Part shown: positions 36,257-44,880 of the stretch, in pieces
How positions within the stretch are numbered: the first letter of the stretch is position 1
Layout of the letters: the number at the start of each line of letters is the position of its first letter
From: Pseudomonas fluorescens
GTDB lineage: Bacteria; Pseudomonadota; Gammaproteobacteria; Pseudomonadales; Pseudomonadaceae
Reading direction: 5' to 3'
Assembly: GCF_902497895.1 (NCBI RefSeq)
Contig: NZ_CABVHQ010000024.1
Coordinates: 1-64,000 of the forward strand
Length of the DNA stretch: 64,000 nucleotides
Program-made: the position numbers and the translations under genes
Notes under the pieces: generated by a model
Told to the model about the DNA's origin: nothing
Databases searched by the model: none
Seen by the model: only the letters and a program-made list of their open reading frames with translations

Positions 36257-36740
36257 CCGTAGCAGGCGGCTTAGCCTGCATCCGGCTACGCATGGAGTGC
36301 CTTCGTAGCGTGGGATATGCGCATGACACGCGTTCCGTAGCAGCTGGCGAAGCCTGCGTCCGGCCGCGCAGCGGTCGTAAAACCAGACAGCGCGGTGTTT
36401 CAGGCGGATCGTGCAAGCAGACTTTACGACTGCTGCGCAGCCGAACGCAGCCTGGCGGCAGCTGCTACGGAGTATGCGCATGGCGTGCGGTATGCGCATG
36501 GCGTGCCTTTCGTAGCAGCTGGCGAAGCCTGCGTCCGGCCGCGCAGCGGTCGTAAAACCAGACAGCGCGGTGTTTCAGGCGGATCGTGCAAGCAGGCTTT
36601 ACGACTGCTGCGCAGCCGAACGCAGCCTGGCGGCAGCTGCTACGGAGTATGCGCATGGCGTGCGGTATGCGCATGGCGTGCCTTCGTAGCAGCTGGCGAA
36701 GCCTGCGTCCGGCCGCGCAGCGGTCGTAAAATCAGACACT
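36257..36740. repeat. Tandem REP array, about 175-base period
   Basis: CGTAGCAGCTGGCGAAGCC starts at 36336, 36511 and 36685, giving periods of 175 and 174. Each full unit holds a REP pair plus a spacer with repeated TATGCGCATGGCGTGC. Two full units and a partial third are present, preceded at 36257 by a diverged copy. It ends against the 3' end of the RAYT gene. The units are nearly identical, which suggests recent duplication. Confidence 0.85.
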
Positions 36741-36747
36741 TCAGGTA

Positions 36748-37206
36748 TCAAAGCCAGCACGCATCCCACAATGGATAATCGTGAACACGCTTGACCAGGC
36801 CTGCTCGAAGGGGATTGCAGACAACGTAACGGGCAAGATCTTTTACATCCTCATCCTGACGCGCTGCACGGTCGTGATAACCCTTTTGCCATAAGCGCCC
36901 TCGCCGCCCCATTGCTTGATTCACCGTCAAACTGCTGCGCGATTTTACCCGACACATCAGCTCGGCCAGCGTCCTTCCTCTAAGCTGGAGCAACCAATGA
37001 AAATGATCTGGCATCACCACCCAAGCCAATGAATCTGCCCAGTCGTCTTCCTGCGCAAGCCGAAACTGCTCCACCACCAACCGTCCCAGACGCCAATCGG
37101 CAAAAACCGGCTGACGCTGATGAACAACTACGCTCAGCAGATAGATTCGCCCCACCTCTGAAACACGGCCAATCCGCAGCCGCTCCGCATTTGTCGAAAC
37201 AGGCAT
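36748..37206 (-). CDS. REP-associated tyrosine transposase (RAYT)
   Basis: 152 residues from the ATG at 37206. It is a Y1 transposase related to IS200 TnpA. The HUH metal motif is MPDHFHWLL (His68, His70). The downstream GRLWQKGYHDRA and ARYVVCNPLRAGLV segments are the family's other signatures; the nucleophile is one of the tyrosines there. RAYTs act on REP palindromes without forming classic insertion sequences. The adjoining tandem REP array is its expected substrate. The start is preceded by AGGAGG within a perfect hairpin (37211-37239). Confidence 0.9.
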   Translation of the reverse strand: MPVSTNAERLRIGRVSEVGRIYLLSVVVHQRQPVFADWRLGRLVVEQFRLAQEDDWADSLAWVVMPDHFHWLLQLRGRTLAELMCRVKSRSSLTVNQAMGRRGRLWQKGYHDRAARQDEDVKDLARYVVCNPLRAGLVKRVHDYPLWDACWL

Positions 37207-37210
37207 TCCC

Positions 37211-37239
37211 TTGCCTCCTAACATACAGACAGGAGGCAA
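37211..37239 (-). promoter_or_regulatory. Hairpin sequestering the RAYT ribosome-binding site
   Basis: On the coding (minus) strand the order is TTGCCTCCT, ten to eleven bases, AGGAGGCAA, GGGA, ATG. The nine-base arms are exact complements, and the 3' arm contains the AGGAGG Shine-Dalgarno seven bases from the start codon. In the mRNA the stem would hide it. The remainder of the gene-free stretch 37240-37497 shows nothing I can name. Confidence 0.65.
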
Positions 37240-37497
37240 AGAAATTACACCGCTGACAACTGCTTTAGAGACCGAACACTTGAGGAAATGTTACCTATCA
37301 ACTCCCCCTACGAAATGGCGACTGGGATCGGCCTATTGATCGCTCAAACATGACTTGCGTCATAGTTTCTCAAGGCAATCGCCAAACGGCCTGAAAAAAT
37401 CCTCCTGCTTCTCGCCAGCGATGCTACTTTTAACAGCTCTACAGGTTGGACCAGTGAAGGCCCTTCCGTTCCTACCGCGAGTTTAAGGAAGTGCTCA

Positions 37498-37521
37498 ATG
37501 AACAAGGTGGGCAACATATGA
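37498..37521 (+). CDS. Possible seven-residue leader coupled to DUF1652 gene
   Basis: AAGGAAG precedes an ATG at 37498 by seven bases. The frame reads MNKVGNI and stops at a TGA overlapping the next ATG (ATGA at 37518). It has a better ribosome site than the main gene. Translation is unproven. Confidence 0.4.
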   Translation: MNKVGNI

Positions 37522-37790
37522 ATAAAGTCTTTTCCAAGGTCACCTTTCCCAATGCCTGCCAGCTCATGCGCTGGCATTTTCATCCAATGGGCTTCGAGGC
37601 CAGCATGGATGCACCCGGCAGCATGATCGCCCGGTTATTCGATCGCGCCAGCGGCGAAACCATGATTGCCATTGCCGGTATCCCTTGCGCCACGGTAATG
37701 AACGCCGCCGATGTCGAACGAATAATCGAAGCGGTAGAAGACGAACTTGAATCCTTTATCCCACCCATGGGCTTGAGAAGTTTCGGTTAA
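37518..37790 (+). CDS. DUF1652 family protein
   Basis: 90 residues from the ATG at 37518 with AAGGTGG upstream. It matches the pseudomonad DUF1652 family: FPNACQLMRWHFHPMGFEAS, then MNAADVERIIEAVEDELESF. Function is unknown. A GTG at 37491 is in frame but has poor spacing. A strong terminator follows. Confidence 0.75.
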   Translation: MNKVFSKVTFPNACQLMRWHFHPMGFEASMDAPGSMIARLFDRASGETMIAIAGIPCATVMNAADVERIIEAVEDELESFIPPMGLRSFG

Positions 37791-37809
37791 CCATTGCAAT
37801 CCTGACAAA

Positions 37810-37834
37810 GAGCCCACATTTCGTGGGCTTTTTG
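37810..37834 (+). terminator. Rho-independent terminator after DUF1652 gene
   Basis: AGCCCAC pairs with GTGGGCT around ATTTC, followed by TTTTTGC. It is a clean terminator directly after the DUF1652 stop. Confidence 0.8.
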
Positions 37835-37841
37835 CTGGATG

Positions 37842-37928
37842 GTAGGAGCTGCCGCAGGCTGCGATCTTTTGATCTTGATCTTCGGCGGTCTTCAAATCGC
37901 CAAAAGATCGCAGCCTGCGGCTCCTACG
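37842..37928. repeat. REP pair of the GTAGGAGCTGCCGCAGG family
   Basis: The left copy GTAGGAGCTGCCGCAGGCTG and its inverted copy (CAGCCTGCGGCTCCTACG; three bases shorter in the arm) enclose TCTTTTGATC-type spacer. It touches the 3' end of the UvrD-family gene. Confidence 0.75.
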
Positions 37929-40398
37929 CCTGGACCTTCATCCCGCGCTGATCGGCGAAGAACGCCTTGTCCTTGGCAATCCGGTCGGAGGCCTTGGGCA
38001 CATTGGCCGCCTGGGCATCCTGACTATCGACATACCAGTAGCAATGCTTGACCGCGCGAGTGATGCCGACGTACGCCAGGCGCAGGATTTCGTCTTTCTG
38101 GGCACTGTCATAAGGTTCTGCATCGCCATCCCTGGCCAGCCCGGCCATTCGATAGACCTGGTTCTTGTAAGGTGAACGGGTCAGATGCTGACAATCGCCC
38201 AGCAGGAAAACCGCATCAGCCTGCAAGCCTTTGGAGCTGTGGTAAGTCAGCTGTTTCAGCCGTCGCTCTTCAAGCGGCAACCTAGAATCCACATTAACTA
38301 CAGACTGAATATGCTCTTCTATCAATAACTTATCGCTGCTTTTTCGAAACAACATCAAGATCGAATCACCGTTTCGGTAGTGTTCGATCAGGCGTTTGGC
38401 CAGCCCTTGGTCGTCGCGATCCATGACGTTTACCGGCAGCAACGCCTTGGGTTCGCCGCTGGCCCTGGCCTTTTTCCCGGCAATCGCCGGCGCAGCGCGG
38501 ACGATATGCTCTGCCGCATCAATGATGTGCTGATGGCTGCGGTAGTTGTCGCTGAGCATGACCCGGGTGGTAGCGGGTGACGGGAATTCCTTGTTGAACT
38601 CCATGAAATATTTCGGCGAACTGCCGCGCCAGCCATAGATCGATTGCCAGTCATCGCCCACGCACAGCAGCGATGACCGCTGGGCGCCCCGGCCGACATG
38701 CATGGCCGGGCCGCGGCTGCGGATTTCCCGCAGGCTGGCGCGGATCCAGGAGACGATTTGCGGCGAAACGTCCTGGAACTCGTCAATCATCAAGTGCGAC
38801 AAGGGTCTGAGCAGCTGATCACTCAGCAACTTGAGGTTTTCCGGCGAATGCTCGCTGAACAAGGCGAACATACGGTTATAGGTCATGATCGGTGGCGATT
38901 GATCGAGCAAGTGATCTTCCAGCGCGCGCCAGTACAGGCTCAGGGCTTCGAAGAAGTAACGATCAGGATCGTCCTTGGCAAAGCTCATCTGGCCGACCGC
39001 AGCGGGTACATCCAGCCCCAGGTTCTCGATAAAACTGGCAGCGGCGACAAAACAATCCAGCAGCGGCGCGGAACTCAGCTCGCCCTTGACCTTGTAATCG
39101 AAACCCGGACCGGCGCTGGCATCCCCCGCCAGAGAGGCTACAACCCGCTTCGCCGACTCATAACTATCAAGCCATATCAAAGGCTTACGACAGAAAGCTT
39201 GAAACAGTGTGCGCTTGACCGCCCACTCCGCGCGGACCGACAACTTGGCTCCCGGCCGGCTGATCTGCGCGTTCTCGCGGGGATCGAAACCCAATACCAC
39301 CCAGGCATCCAGCTCGGCAATGTAGCCGTGGCAGTGGAATGAGGCGCCATTGATCTCGAACGTCTGGCGGTTGGGCTCGATACCCTTGATCGGCCAGGCA
39401 CCCGCGCGAAACCACAGGTCTTCGAGGGTGTCACAGAGTTCTTCGTCGCGTTTGGCCGCAAGCTCGGTCACCGCCATGCGCTTTTGCACGTCCGGGTGAT
39501 CACGCTCCAATTCCTTGAGTTGCAAGGCGTGCCGGGACAGCGGTTTGATCAGTTCGCGCAAACGTTCATCGCGGGTATGCAAGGCGTGGTAACAGGCATT
39601 CAGTTGCTGACGCTGGGCGTCGTTGATCCGCAGGTCGAACGGATTGCTGTCAGCGACGTCATCACCTTGCGGGGAACGGCCGTTGAGGTTCTCGAACGCC
39701 TGCAACTGAGCGAACCCCGGCAGGCTGCGAACCATGGGCAGGATTCTGGAGTGGAAGGTTCGCACCACCTCCCGGGCATCCTTGAGACTGAGTGTGCGAC
39801 CCCAGAGGGCAAACATCTCTACCAGCTTGTTGATGAAGTCCTTGCGCGACTCGCGTGTGAAGGTCACCACGGTCAACGAGTCCAACTCAAACCCCAGGTA
39901 ATGGGTCAGCAATAGAATGCGCAGCACCAGCGAGGTCGACTTGCCCGCCCCCGCGCCGGCAATCACCGAGGTCGAGGGGGTATCGCTGAAGATCATCTTC
40001 CACTGGGCCGCACTGGGCTGCGCTGGTGGTGGGAGCAATCGGGCGACATCGGCCTTGATGCGTTTCTTCAACTCGGCACTGAGGGGCAGGCGCCAGTCGT
40101 CGAACAGGTTGTCATCGATACCCGGTGCCGGGTGCTCGGTGCAGCGCGAGTCGCGAATCAGCAGGACCTGGCGACCTTCCTCGAGGCCTTCGAGCTTGCC
40201 TTCTTTATAGCCGTAATCCACGCCGGCGCTATGTCCGCTGCGAAAGCCGTCCGCCTGACCATGCAGCCAGGACGCGCGATGCTGGGCGCGCAGACGAGTC
40301 AGGCCATGACCGAAGAACCGGGCGGCCAGCCGCTTGAGCAGCGGCATTTCGGCCAGTGGTAGCAGCTCGGGGGGCAGATCGGGGGTGTGTTGCGGCAC
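37924..40398 (-). CDS. UvrD/Rep-family superfamily I DNA helicase
   Basis: 824 residues starting at a GTG (40398) with TGGAG upstream. Walker A is GAGAGKST (148-155), motif Ia VVTFTRESRKDFINKL, Walker B LMIDEFQDVSP, motif III CVGDDWQSIYGWRGSS and motif V TYHSSKGLQADAVFLLGDC. The N-terminal 110 residues are an extra charged domain (GYKEGKLEGLEEGRQVLLI) unlike UvrD proper and closer in spirit to HelD-like helicases. It should be a 3'-5' DNA helicase; the exact repair role is unknown. It stands alone. Confidence 0.85.
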   Translation of the reverse strand: MPQHTPDLPPELLPLAEMPLLKRLAARFFGHGLTRLRAQHRASWLHGQADGFRSGHSAGVDYGYKEGKLEGLEEGRQVLLIRDSRCTEHPAPGIDDNLFDDWRLPLSAELKKRIKADVARLLPPPAQPSAAQWKMIFSDTPSTSVIAGAGAGKSTSLVLRILLLTHYLGFELDSLTVVTFTRESRKDFINKLVEMFALWGRTLSLKDAREVVRTFHSRILPMVRSLPGFAQLQAFENLNGRSPQGDDVADSNPFDLRINDAQRQQLNACYHALHTRDERLRELIKPLSRHALQLKELERDHPDVQKRMAVTELAAKRDEELCDTLEDLWFRAGAWPIKGIEPNRQTFEINGASFHCHGYIAELDAWVVLGFDPRENAQISRPGAKLSVRAEWAVKRTLFQAFCRKPLIWLDSYESAKRVVASLAGDASAGPGFDYKVKGELSSAPLLDCFVAAASFIENLGLDVPAAVGQMSFAKDDPDRYFFEALSLYWRALEDHLLDQSPPIMTYNRMFALFSEHSPENLKLLSDQLLRPLSHLMIDEFQDVSPQIVSWIRASLREIRSRGPAMHVGRGAQRSSLLCVGDDWQSIYGWRGSSPKYFMEFNKEFPSPATTRVMLSDNYRSHQHIIDAAEHIVRAAPAIAGKKARASGEPKALLPVNVMDRDDQGLAKRLIEHYRNGDSILMLFRKSSDKLLIEEHIQSVVNVDSRLPLEERRLKQLTYHSSKGLQADAVFLLGDCQHLTRSPYKNQVYRMAGLARDGDAEPYDSAQKDEILRLAYVGITRAVKHCYWYVDSQDAQAANVPKASDRIAKDKAFFADQRGMKVQA

Positions 40399-40524
40399 GC
40401 TGACTCCAGGGTGTGAGGCTGTTGAGCCTATGGTCGCTGCATTTGCCCATGACTTCTAGTGAAATGCTTATCTGTCATTGGCTTAAGCGATGAACTGAAT
40501 GCTGAGCGGTAGATTTTCGGCACT

Positions 40525-40551
40525 AAACCAATCAACTAATTAGATTGGTTT
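40525..40551. promoter_or_regulatory. Palindrome upstream of pirin gene
   Basis: AAACCAATC (40525-40533) and GATTGGTTT (40543-40551) are exact complements around AACTAATTA. The core ATC-N9-GAT resembles a LysR-type box. It lies 120 bases before the pirin start. It could instead be a transcript-end hairpin, but it lacks a following T run on the plus strand. Confidence 0.4.
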
Positions 40552-40671
40552 GAGGAATTTTTTCCGCTTTTTATCGATATTGGCTTATTGGATGATGCTC
40601 GCCATCAACCACGGGTTTAGTTTTGCGGCTCAAGCGTTAAGCCCCATGACGAACCTTTACCGGAGACGATC

Positions 40672-41367
40672 ATGCTTGAACTCAGACCTTTCAAATCCCT
40701 GGGCGGCGCGCACCATGGCTGGCTGGATGCCCATCACCACTTTTCGTTCGCCGAATACCATGACCCCAAGCGCATGAACTGGGGCAACCTGCGAGTCTGG
40801 AACGATGACGTGATTGCCCCCGGCACCGGTTTCCCAAAACACCCGCACCGTGACATGGAAATCATCACCTACGTTCGCGAAGGTGCGATTACCCACGAAG
40901 ACAATCTGGGCAACAAAGGTCGCACCGAAGCCGGTGATGTTCAGGTAATGAGTGCCGGGACCGGGATCGCTCATAGTGAGTACAACCTGGAATCGACCGA
41001 GACCCGAATCTTCCAGATCTGGATCATCCCGAACGAGGCCGGCTCGGCACCATCCTGGGGGGCCAAGCCATTTCCCAAGGGGCAGCGCGAAGGTTTTGTA
41101 ACCCTGGCCAGCGGCAAGGCCGGCGACGATCAAAGCCTGCGGATACGCGCCGATGCGCGGCTGGTGGCGGCCAACCTGAAAGCCGGTGAAAGTGCCGAGT
41201 ACCGCCTGGACAGTGGTCGTCGGGCGTACCTGGTGCCAGCCACCGGCCTCATTGAAGTCAATGGCTTGCGCGCAGAAGCTCGAGACGGGGTTGCGGTGGA
41301 ACATGAGCAGGTGCTGCGAGTGACGGCCATCGAAGACAGTGAAATCGTCCTGGTGGATCTGGCTTGA
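40672..41367 (+). CDS. Pirin-family bicupin protein
   Basis: 231 residues, ATG at 40672 after CGGAGA. The N-terminal cupin has the pirin metal motif in FPKHPHRDMEIITYVREG and ITHEDNLGN, with a later MSAGTGIAHSEYN. It resembles YhhW/quercetin 2,3-dioxygenase-like pirins of about 230 residues. Bacterial pirins act as quercetinases or as regulators of central metabolism; which applies here is unknown. It is a monocistronic gene with a strong terminator. Confidence 0.88.
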   Translation: MLELRPFKSLGGAHHGWLDAHHHFSFAEYHDPKRMNWGNLRVWNDDVIAPGTGFPKHPHRDMEIITYVREGAITHEDNLGNKGRTEAGDVQVMSAGTGIAHSEYNLESTETRIFQIWIIPNEAGSAPSWGAKPFPKGQREGFVTLASGKAGDDQSLRIRADARLVAANLKAGESAEYRLDSGRRAYLVPATGLIEVNGLRAEARDGVAVEHEQVLRVTAIEDSEIVLVDLA

Positions 41368-41393
41368 TCCTTTAAATGCGGGACGAAAAAAAA

Positions 41394-41422
41394 GGGCGAC
41401 CGGTTGGGTCGCCCCTTTTTCG
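41394..41422 (+). terminator. Rho-independent terminator after pirin gene
   Basis: GGGCGACC pairs with GGTCGCCC around GGTTG, followed by CTTTTTCG and preceded by an A run, so it could work in both directions. Confidence 0.85.
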
Positions 41423-41480
41423 TTTAGGCTGGAATCTCTATTGACTGTGCCGCCGCCTTCGCGCAAACAGCATATTCCCC

Positions 41481-41613
41481 CGTAGCAGCTGGCGAAGCCT
41501 GCGTTCGGCTGCGCAGCAGTCGTAAATCCTGCTTCCACGGTGTGTCTGAAGTACCGCAGCGTTTGATTTTACGACTGCTGCGCAGCCGAACGCAGCCTTC
41601 GGCAGCTGCTACG
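41481..41613. repeat. REP pair
   Basis: CGTAGCAGCTGGCGAAGCCT at the left and the inverted GGCAGCTGCTACG ending at 41613. It sits between the convergent ends of pirin and pgm. Confidence 0.8.
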
Positions 41614-41630
41614 GACCGCGTGGCCCTCAA

Positions 41631-43277
41631 TCATTTCACCGCAATTGCACCATCCACCAATACCTGAGCTTCGGCCACCAGCTGCTTGAGGTGTTCCTCG
41701 CCAATAAAGCTTTCAGCATAAATCTTGTAGATGTCTTCAGTGCCCGAAGGCCGCGCCGCGAACCAGCCGTTCTCGGTCATGACTTTCAGGCCACCGATGG
41801 CCTGGTCGTTGCCGGGGGCATGGCTGAGGATGCTCTGAATGGTTTCGCCAGCCAATTGCGTCGACTTGACCTGCTCCGGCGACAGTTTGCCGAGCAAGGC
41901 TTTTTGCGCGGGCGTGGCCTTGGCATCGACGCGCACCGCGAAAGGTTCACCCAGCTCATCGGTCAAGGCCCGATAGATCTGGCCAGGGTCGCGGCCGGTA
42001 CGAGCGGTCATCTCTGCCGCCAACAGCGCCGGGATCAGGCCATCCTTGTCGGTGCTCCAGACGCCGCCGTCCTTGCGCAGGAACGAGGCGCCGGCGCTTT
42101 CTTCACCGCCGAAGCCCAGGGAACCGTCGAACAGACCATCGGCAAACCATTTGAAACCCACCGGCACTTCATACAGTCGGCGGTCCAGACGTTTGGCGAC
42201 TCGGTCGATCAAACCGCTGCTGACCACGGTCTTGCCCACGGCAGCATCGGCCCGCCATTGCGGACGATTCTGGAACAGGTAGTCGATGGACACCGCCAGA
42301 TAGTTGTTCGGCGCCAGCAAGCCGCCGGACGGGGTGACGATACCGTGGCGATCATGGTCCGGATCACAGCCGAATGCCACGTCGAAACGGTCCTTGAGGC
42401 CGATCAGGCCTTGCATGGCGTAACTGGAAGAGGGGTCCATGCGGATCTGCCCGTCCCAGTCCACGCACATGAAGCGGAACGTCGGATCAACCTGGGTGTT
42501 GACCACTTCCAGATCCAGGCGGTAATGCTCGGCAATCGCCGACCAGTAGCGCACCCCTGCTCCGCCCAGCGGGTCGACGCCCAGATGCAGCTTGGCGCCA
42601 CGGATAACGTCCAGGTCGATCACATTGATCAGGTCGGCAACGTAGGTATTGAGGTAGTCGTGACGATGGGTAGTGCTGGCCTTGAGTGCCTGCTCGTAGC
42701 TGATGCGCTTGACGCCCGCGAGCTTGTTGGCCAGCAGTTCATTGGCCTTGGCTTCGATCCACTTGGTGATGTGGGTATCGGCCGGCCCGCCATTGGGCGG
42801 GTTGTACTTGTAGCCACCGCTTTGCGGCGGGTTATGGGAAGGCGTGATAACGATGCCGTCGGCCAGCCCTGAGGTGCGGCCGCGGTTGTAGCACAGAATG
42901 GCGTGGGAAATCGCCGGCGTCGGGGTGTATTCGTCGCCTTCGGCGATCATCACCGTCACCCCGTTTGCCGCGAGCACCTCCAGCGCGCTGGTGCCGGCGG
43001 GCGTCGACAGCGCGTGGGTATCGATCCCGACAAACAGTGGACCATCAATACCTTGGGCTTCGCGATACAGACAGATAGCCTGGCTGATGGCCAGCACATG
43101 CCATTCATTGAAGCTCGAGTCGAAGGAGCTGCCGCGGTGTCCCGAAGTGCCAAAAGCCACCCGCTGGGTGGAGACTGCCGCATCCGGTTGATGGGTGTAA
43201 TAGGCCGTCACCAGTCGCGGGATATCGACCAACAATTCTACCGGTGCCGGTTTGCCCGCAAAAGGACTGATTGTCAT
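41631..43277 (-). CDS. pgm: Phosphoglucomutase (alpha-D-glucose specific)
   Basis: 548 residues from the ATG at 43277, matching E. coli Pgm (546). The active phosphoserine loop is [12 protein letters not shown] (Ser147). Other signatures are [11 protein letters not shown] (42-51), the magnesium site [12 protein letters not shown], the sugar loop [10 protein letters not shown] and the phosphate-binding [12 protein letters not shown] near the C-terminus. It interconverts glucose-1-phosphate and glucose-6-phosphate, feeding polysaccharide and UDP-glucose synthesis. Confidence 0.93.
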   Translation of the reverse strand: MTISPFAGKPAPVELLVDIPRLVTAYYTHQPDAAVSTQRVAFGTSGHRGSSFDSSFNEWHVLAISQAICLYREAQGIDGPLFVGIDTHALSTPAGTSALEVLAANGVTVMIAEGDEYTPTPAISHAILCYNRGRTSGLADGIVITPSHNPPQSGGYKYNPPNGGPADTHITKWIEAKANELLANKLAGVKRISYEQALKASTTHRHDYLNTYVADLINVIDLDVIRGAKLHLGVDPLGGAGVRYWSAIAEHYRLDLEVVNTQVDPTFRFMCVDWDGQIRMDPSSSYAMQGLIGLKDRFDVAFGCDPDHDRHGIVTPSGGLLAPNNYLAVSIDYLFQNRPQWRADAAVGKTVVSSGLIDRVAKRLDRRLYEVPVGFKWFADGLFDGSLGFGGEESAGASFLRKDGGVWSTDKDGLIPALLAAEMTARTGRDPGQIYRALTDELGEPFAVRVDAKATPAQKALLGKLSPEQVKSTQLAGETIQSILSHAPGNDQAIGGLKVMTENGWFAARPSGTEDIYKIYAESFIGEEHLKQLVAEAQVLVDGAIAVK

Positions 43278-43382
43278 GCAAAACCTCTGGATAGGGTGGT
43301 TCATGGATAGGCAAGCAGTTTACTGGCACTTTGACCGCAGTGCGACGCTATCTATCCCGCCGACAGGATTTGTCAGCTGTAC

Positions 43383-44786
43383 CTACTCAAGCATTTCCAG
43401 ACGCAAGGCATCCGCCAGACAGCTCAGCGCTGCATCCAGATCATGGGTGCCGCTGCAGCAGGCGTGACTCAACCTCAGGCTCTGGGAGTGAAGCCCGTGA
43501 ATGCTGAACAGCTCCCCTGGAGCCACGAGAATCCGTTGATTGAGCATACGCTGGAACACTCGACGCACATCCACCGGGCGCAAGGAACGCACCCACACCG
43601 TAGCACCGCCGGCAGGCAGGATGAACTGCAGGGAGTCGGCCAGCCGTTCGTGCAGCAGTTGGGTCATATGCTGCATGCGTTCTTTCAACATACGCCGCAG
43701 TACCTGCAGGTGTTGATCGAATCGGCCACTGGTATACAACCGGGCAATGGCCTTCTGACGAATGGGCGACAAGCGAAAGGAGCGCAACAGAAAATGTCGC
43801 TGCAGTTCGGCGCTCGAATGACGGGAAAGCAGATACCCATAGGGTGCTTCAGGACCGATTATTTTCTCGAAGGTGGAAAACACCATCAGCCGTTCGGCGT
43901 CCACCAGATCACGAAAGCGCCATTGGATCTGTTCAAACGCCAGTTCCCCGTAGATGTCGTTCTCCAGCACCCAGCAATCATGCAGCTCCAGCAACTGCGC
44001 CACACGACGTCTATCGCTCGCGGGCATCAGGCTGCCCATCGGCATGCTGATGCCCGAGGACAGCATCACCAGACGCACCACTTCACTCTCCAGCAGGTGG
44101 CTGAGCGCATCCAGGTCCAGGCAGCCATTGTCTTGCAGTGGCAGCTCGAGCACCCGCACCCCGGCGGTCTGCAGCAAACGCAGAATCCCCCAGTCACAGG
44201 GCGATTCCACCACCACCGTAGCACCCGCGAGCCCAAGCACCGCGATCAGAATCTCCAATACACCGCGCAGGTCGGCGCCGATGTAAACATCGTCGGCATG
44301 CCAGCAGCGCACTGGCGACGAGGTGTAACGGGCCGCCAGGGCCGTGCGCAATTCCAACTCGCCACAAGGCTGCGACAGCGACTGAAGCTGGCGTGGATAC
44401 TGGCGCACCAATTCACGCTCCAACAGCAATAGCGGGCTATCCAGAGACAGCAGAAAAGCCGGTTCGTCACAGCTCAATACCAACATATCCGGGTGCCGGG
44501 CACTGACATAAACGGTTTCAAGCAGGTCATTGCCGCTGACGTATGGACTGCTGGAAGATACCGGCAGCGCATAGTAACCAGACTTGGCGACCGAATAGAC
44601 CCGCCCCTCCTTCTCCAGCAATGGCTAGGCATACTGAATAGTCGAGATGGAGACATTCAGCCGCTCCGCCAAATGCCGCAACGAAGGCAACTTGACGCGA
44701 GCCTCGGTCCCCACCTCACTGATCAAATGGGTCAGATAACGGTACACGGCCTGGTAAGCGAAGTCGGTTTGTCTGCCTCCTTTCAT
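43383..44786 (-). pseudogene. MocR-type GntR/aminotransferase regulator interrupted by a stop codon
   Basis: From the ATG at 44786 the frame codes a GntR winged-helix N-terminus (DFAYQAVYRYLTHLI, VKLPSLRHLAERLNVSISTI, QYA), then hits an in-frame TAG at 44627-44625 (codon 54). It continues in the same frame (PLLEKEGRVYSVAKSGYYAL) through a linker into a fold-type I PLP aminotransferase-like domain to 43383. Read through, it would have about 467 codons, the normal MocR length. The stop lies inside the DNA-binding domain. A TTG at 44621 could restart the rest, but without DNA-binding helices. Could be a sequencing error. Confidence 0.75.
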
Positions 44787-44880
44787 GGGTAAGGACCCAT
44801 CCGTGGGGAGTTGCCGGTTGCCCGTCGGTAAACCTGCAAGCAGGGAGACACTTTCCTTGGACCTCTCAACTCGACCCTCC

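Noticed and set aside
36257..36740. Possible CRISPR array because of regular repeats
   Set aside because: Repeat units are about 175 bases, spacers are also repeated, and units are palindromic REP pairs beside a RAYT; no cas genes.
36395..36778. 127-codon frame through the REP array
   Set aside because: It is translated repeat sequence (the same peptide phrase recurs with the repeat) and not a gene.
37518..37790. GTG at 37491 as DUF1652 start
   Set aside because: Spacing to the ribosome site is about one base; ATG 37518 has AAGGTGG at a normal distance.
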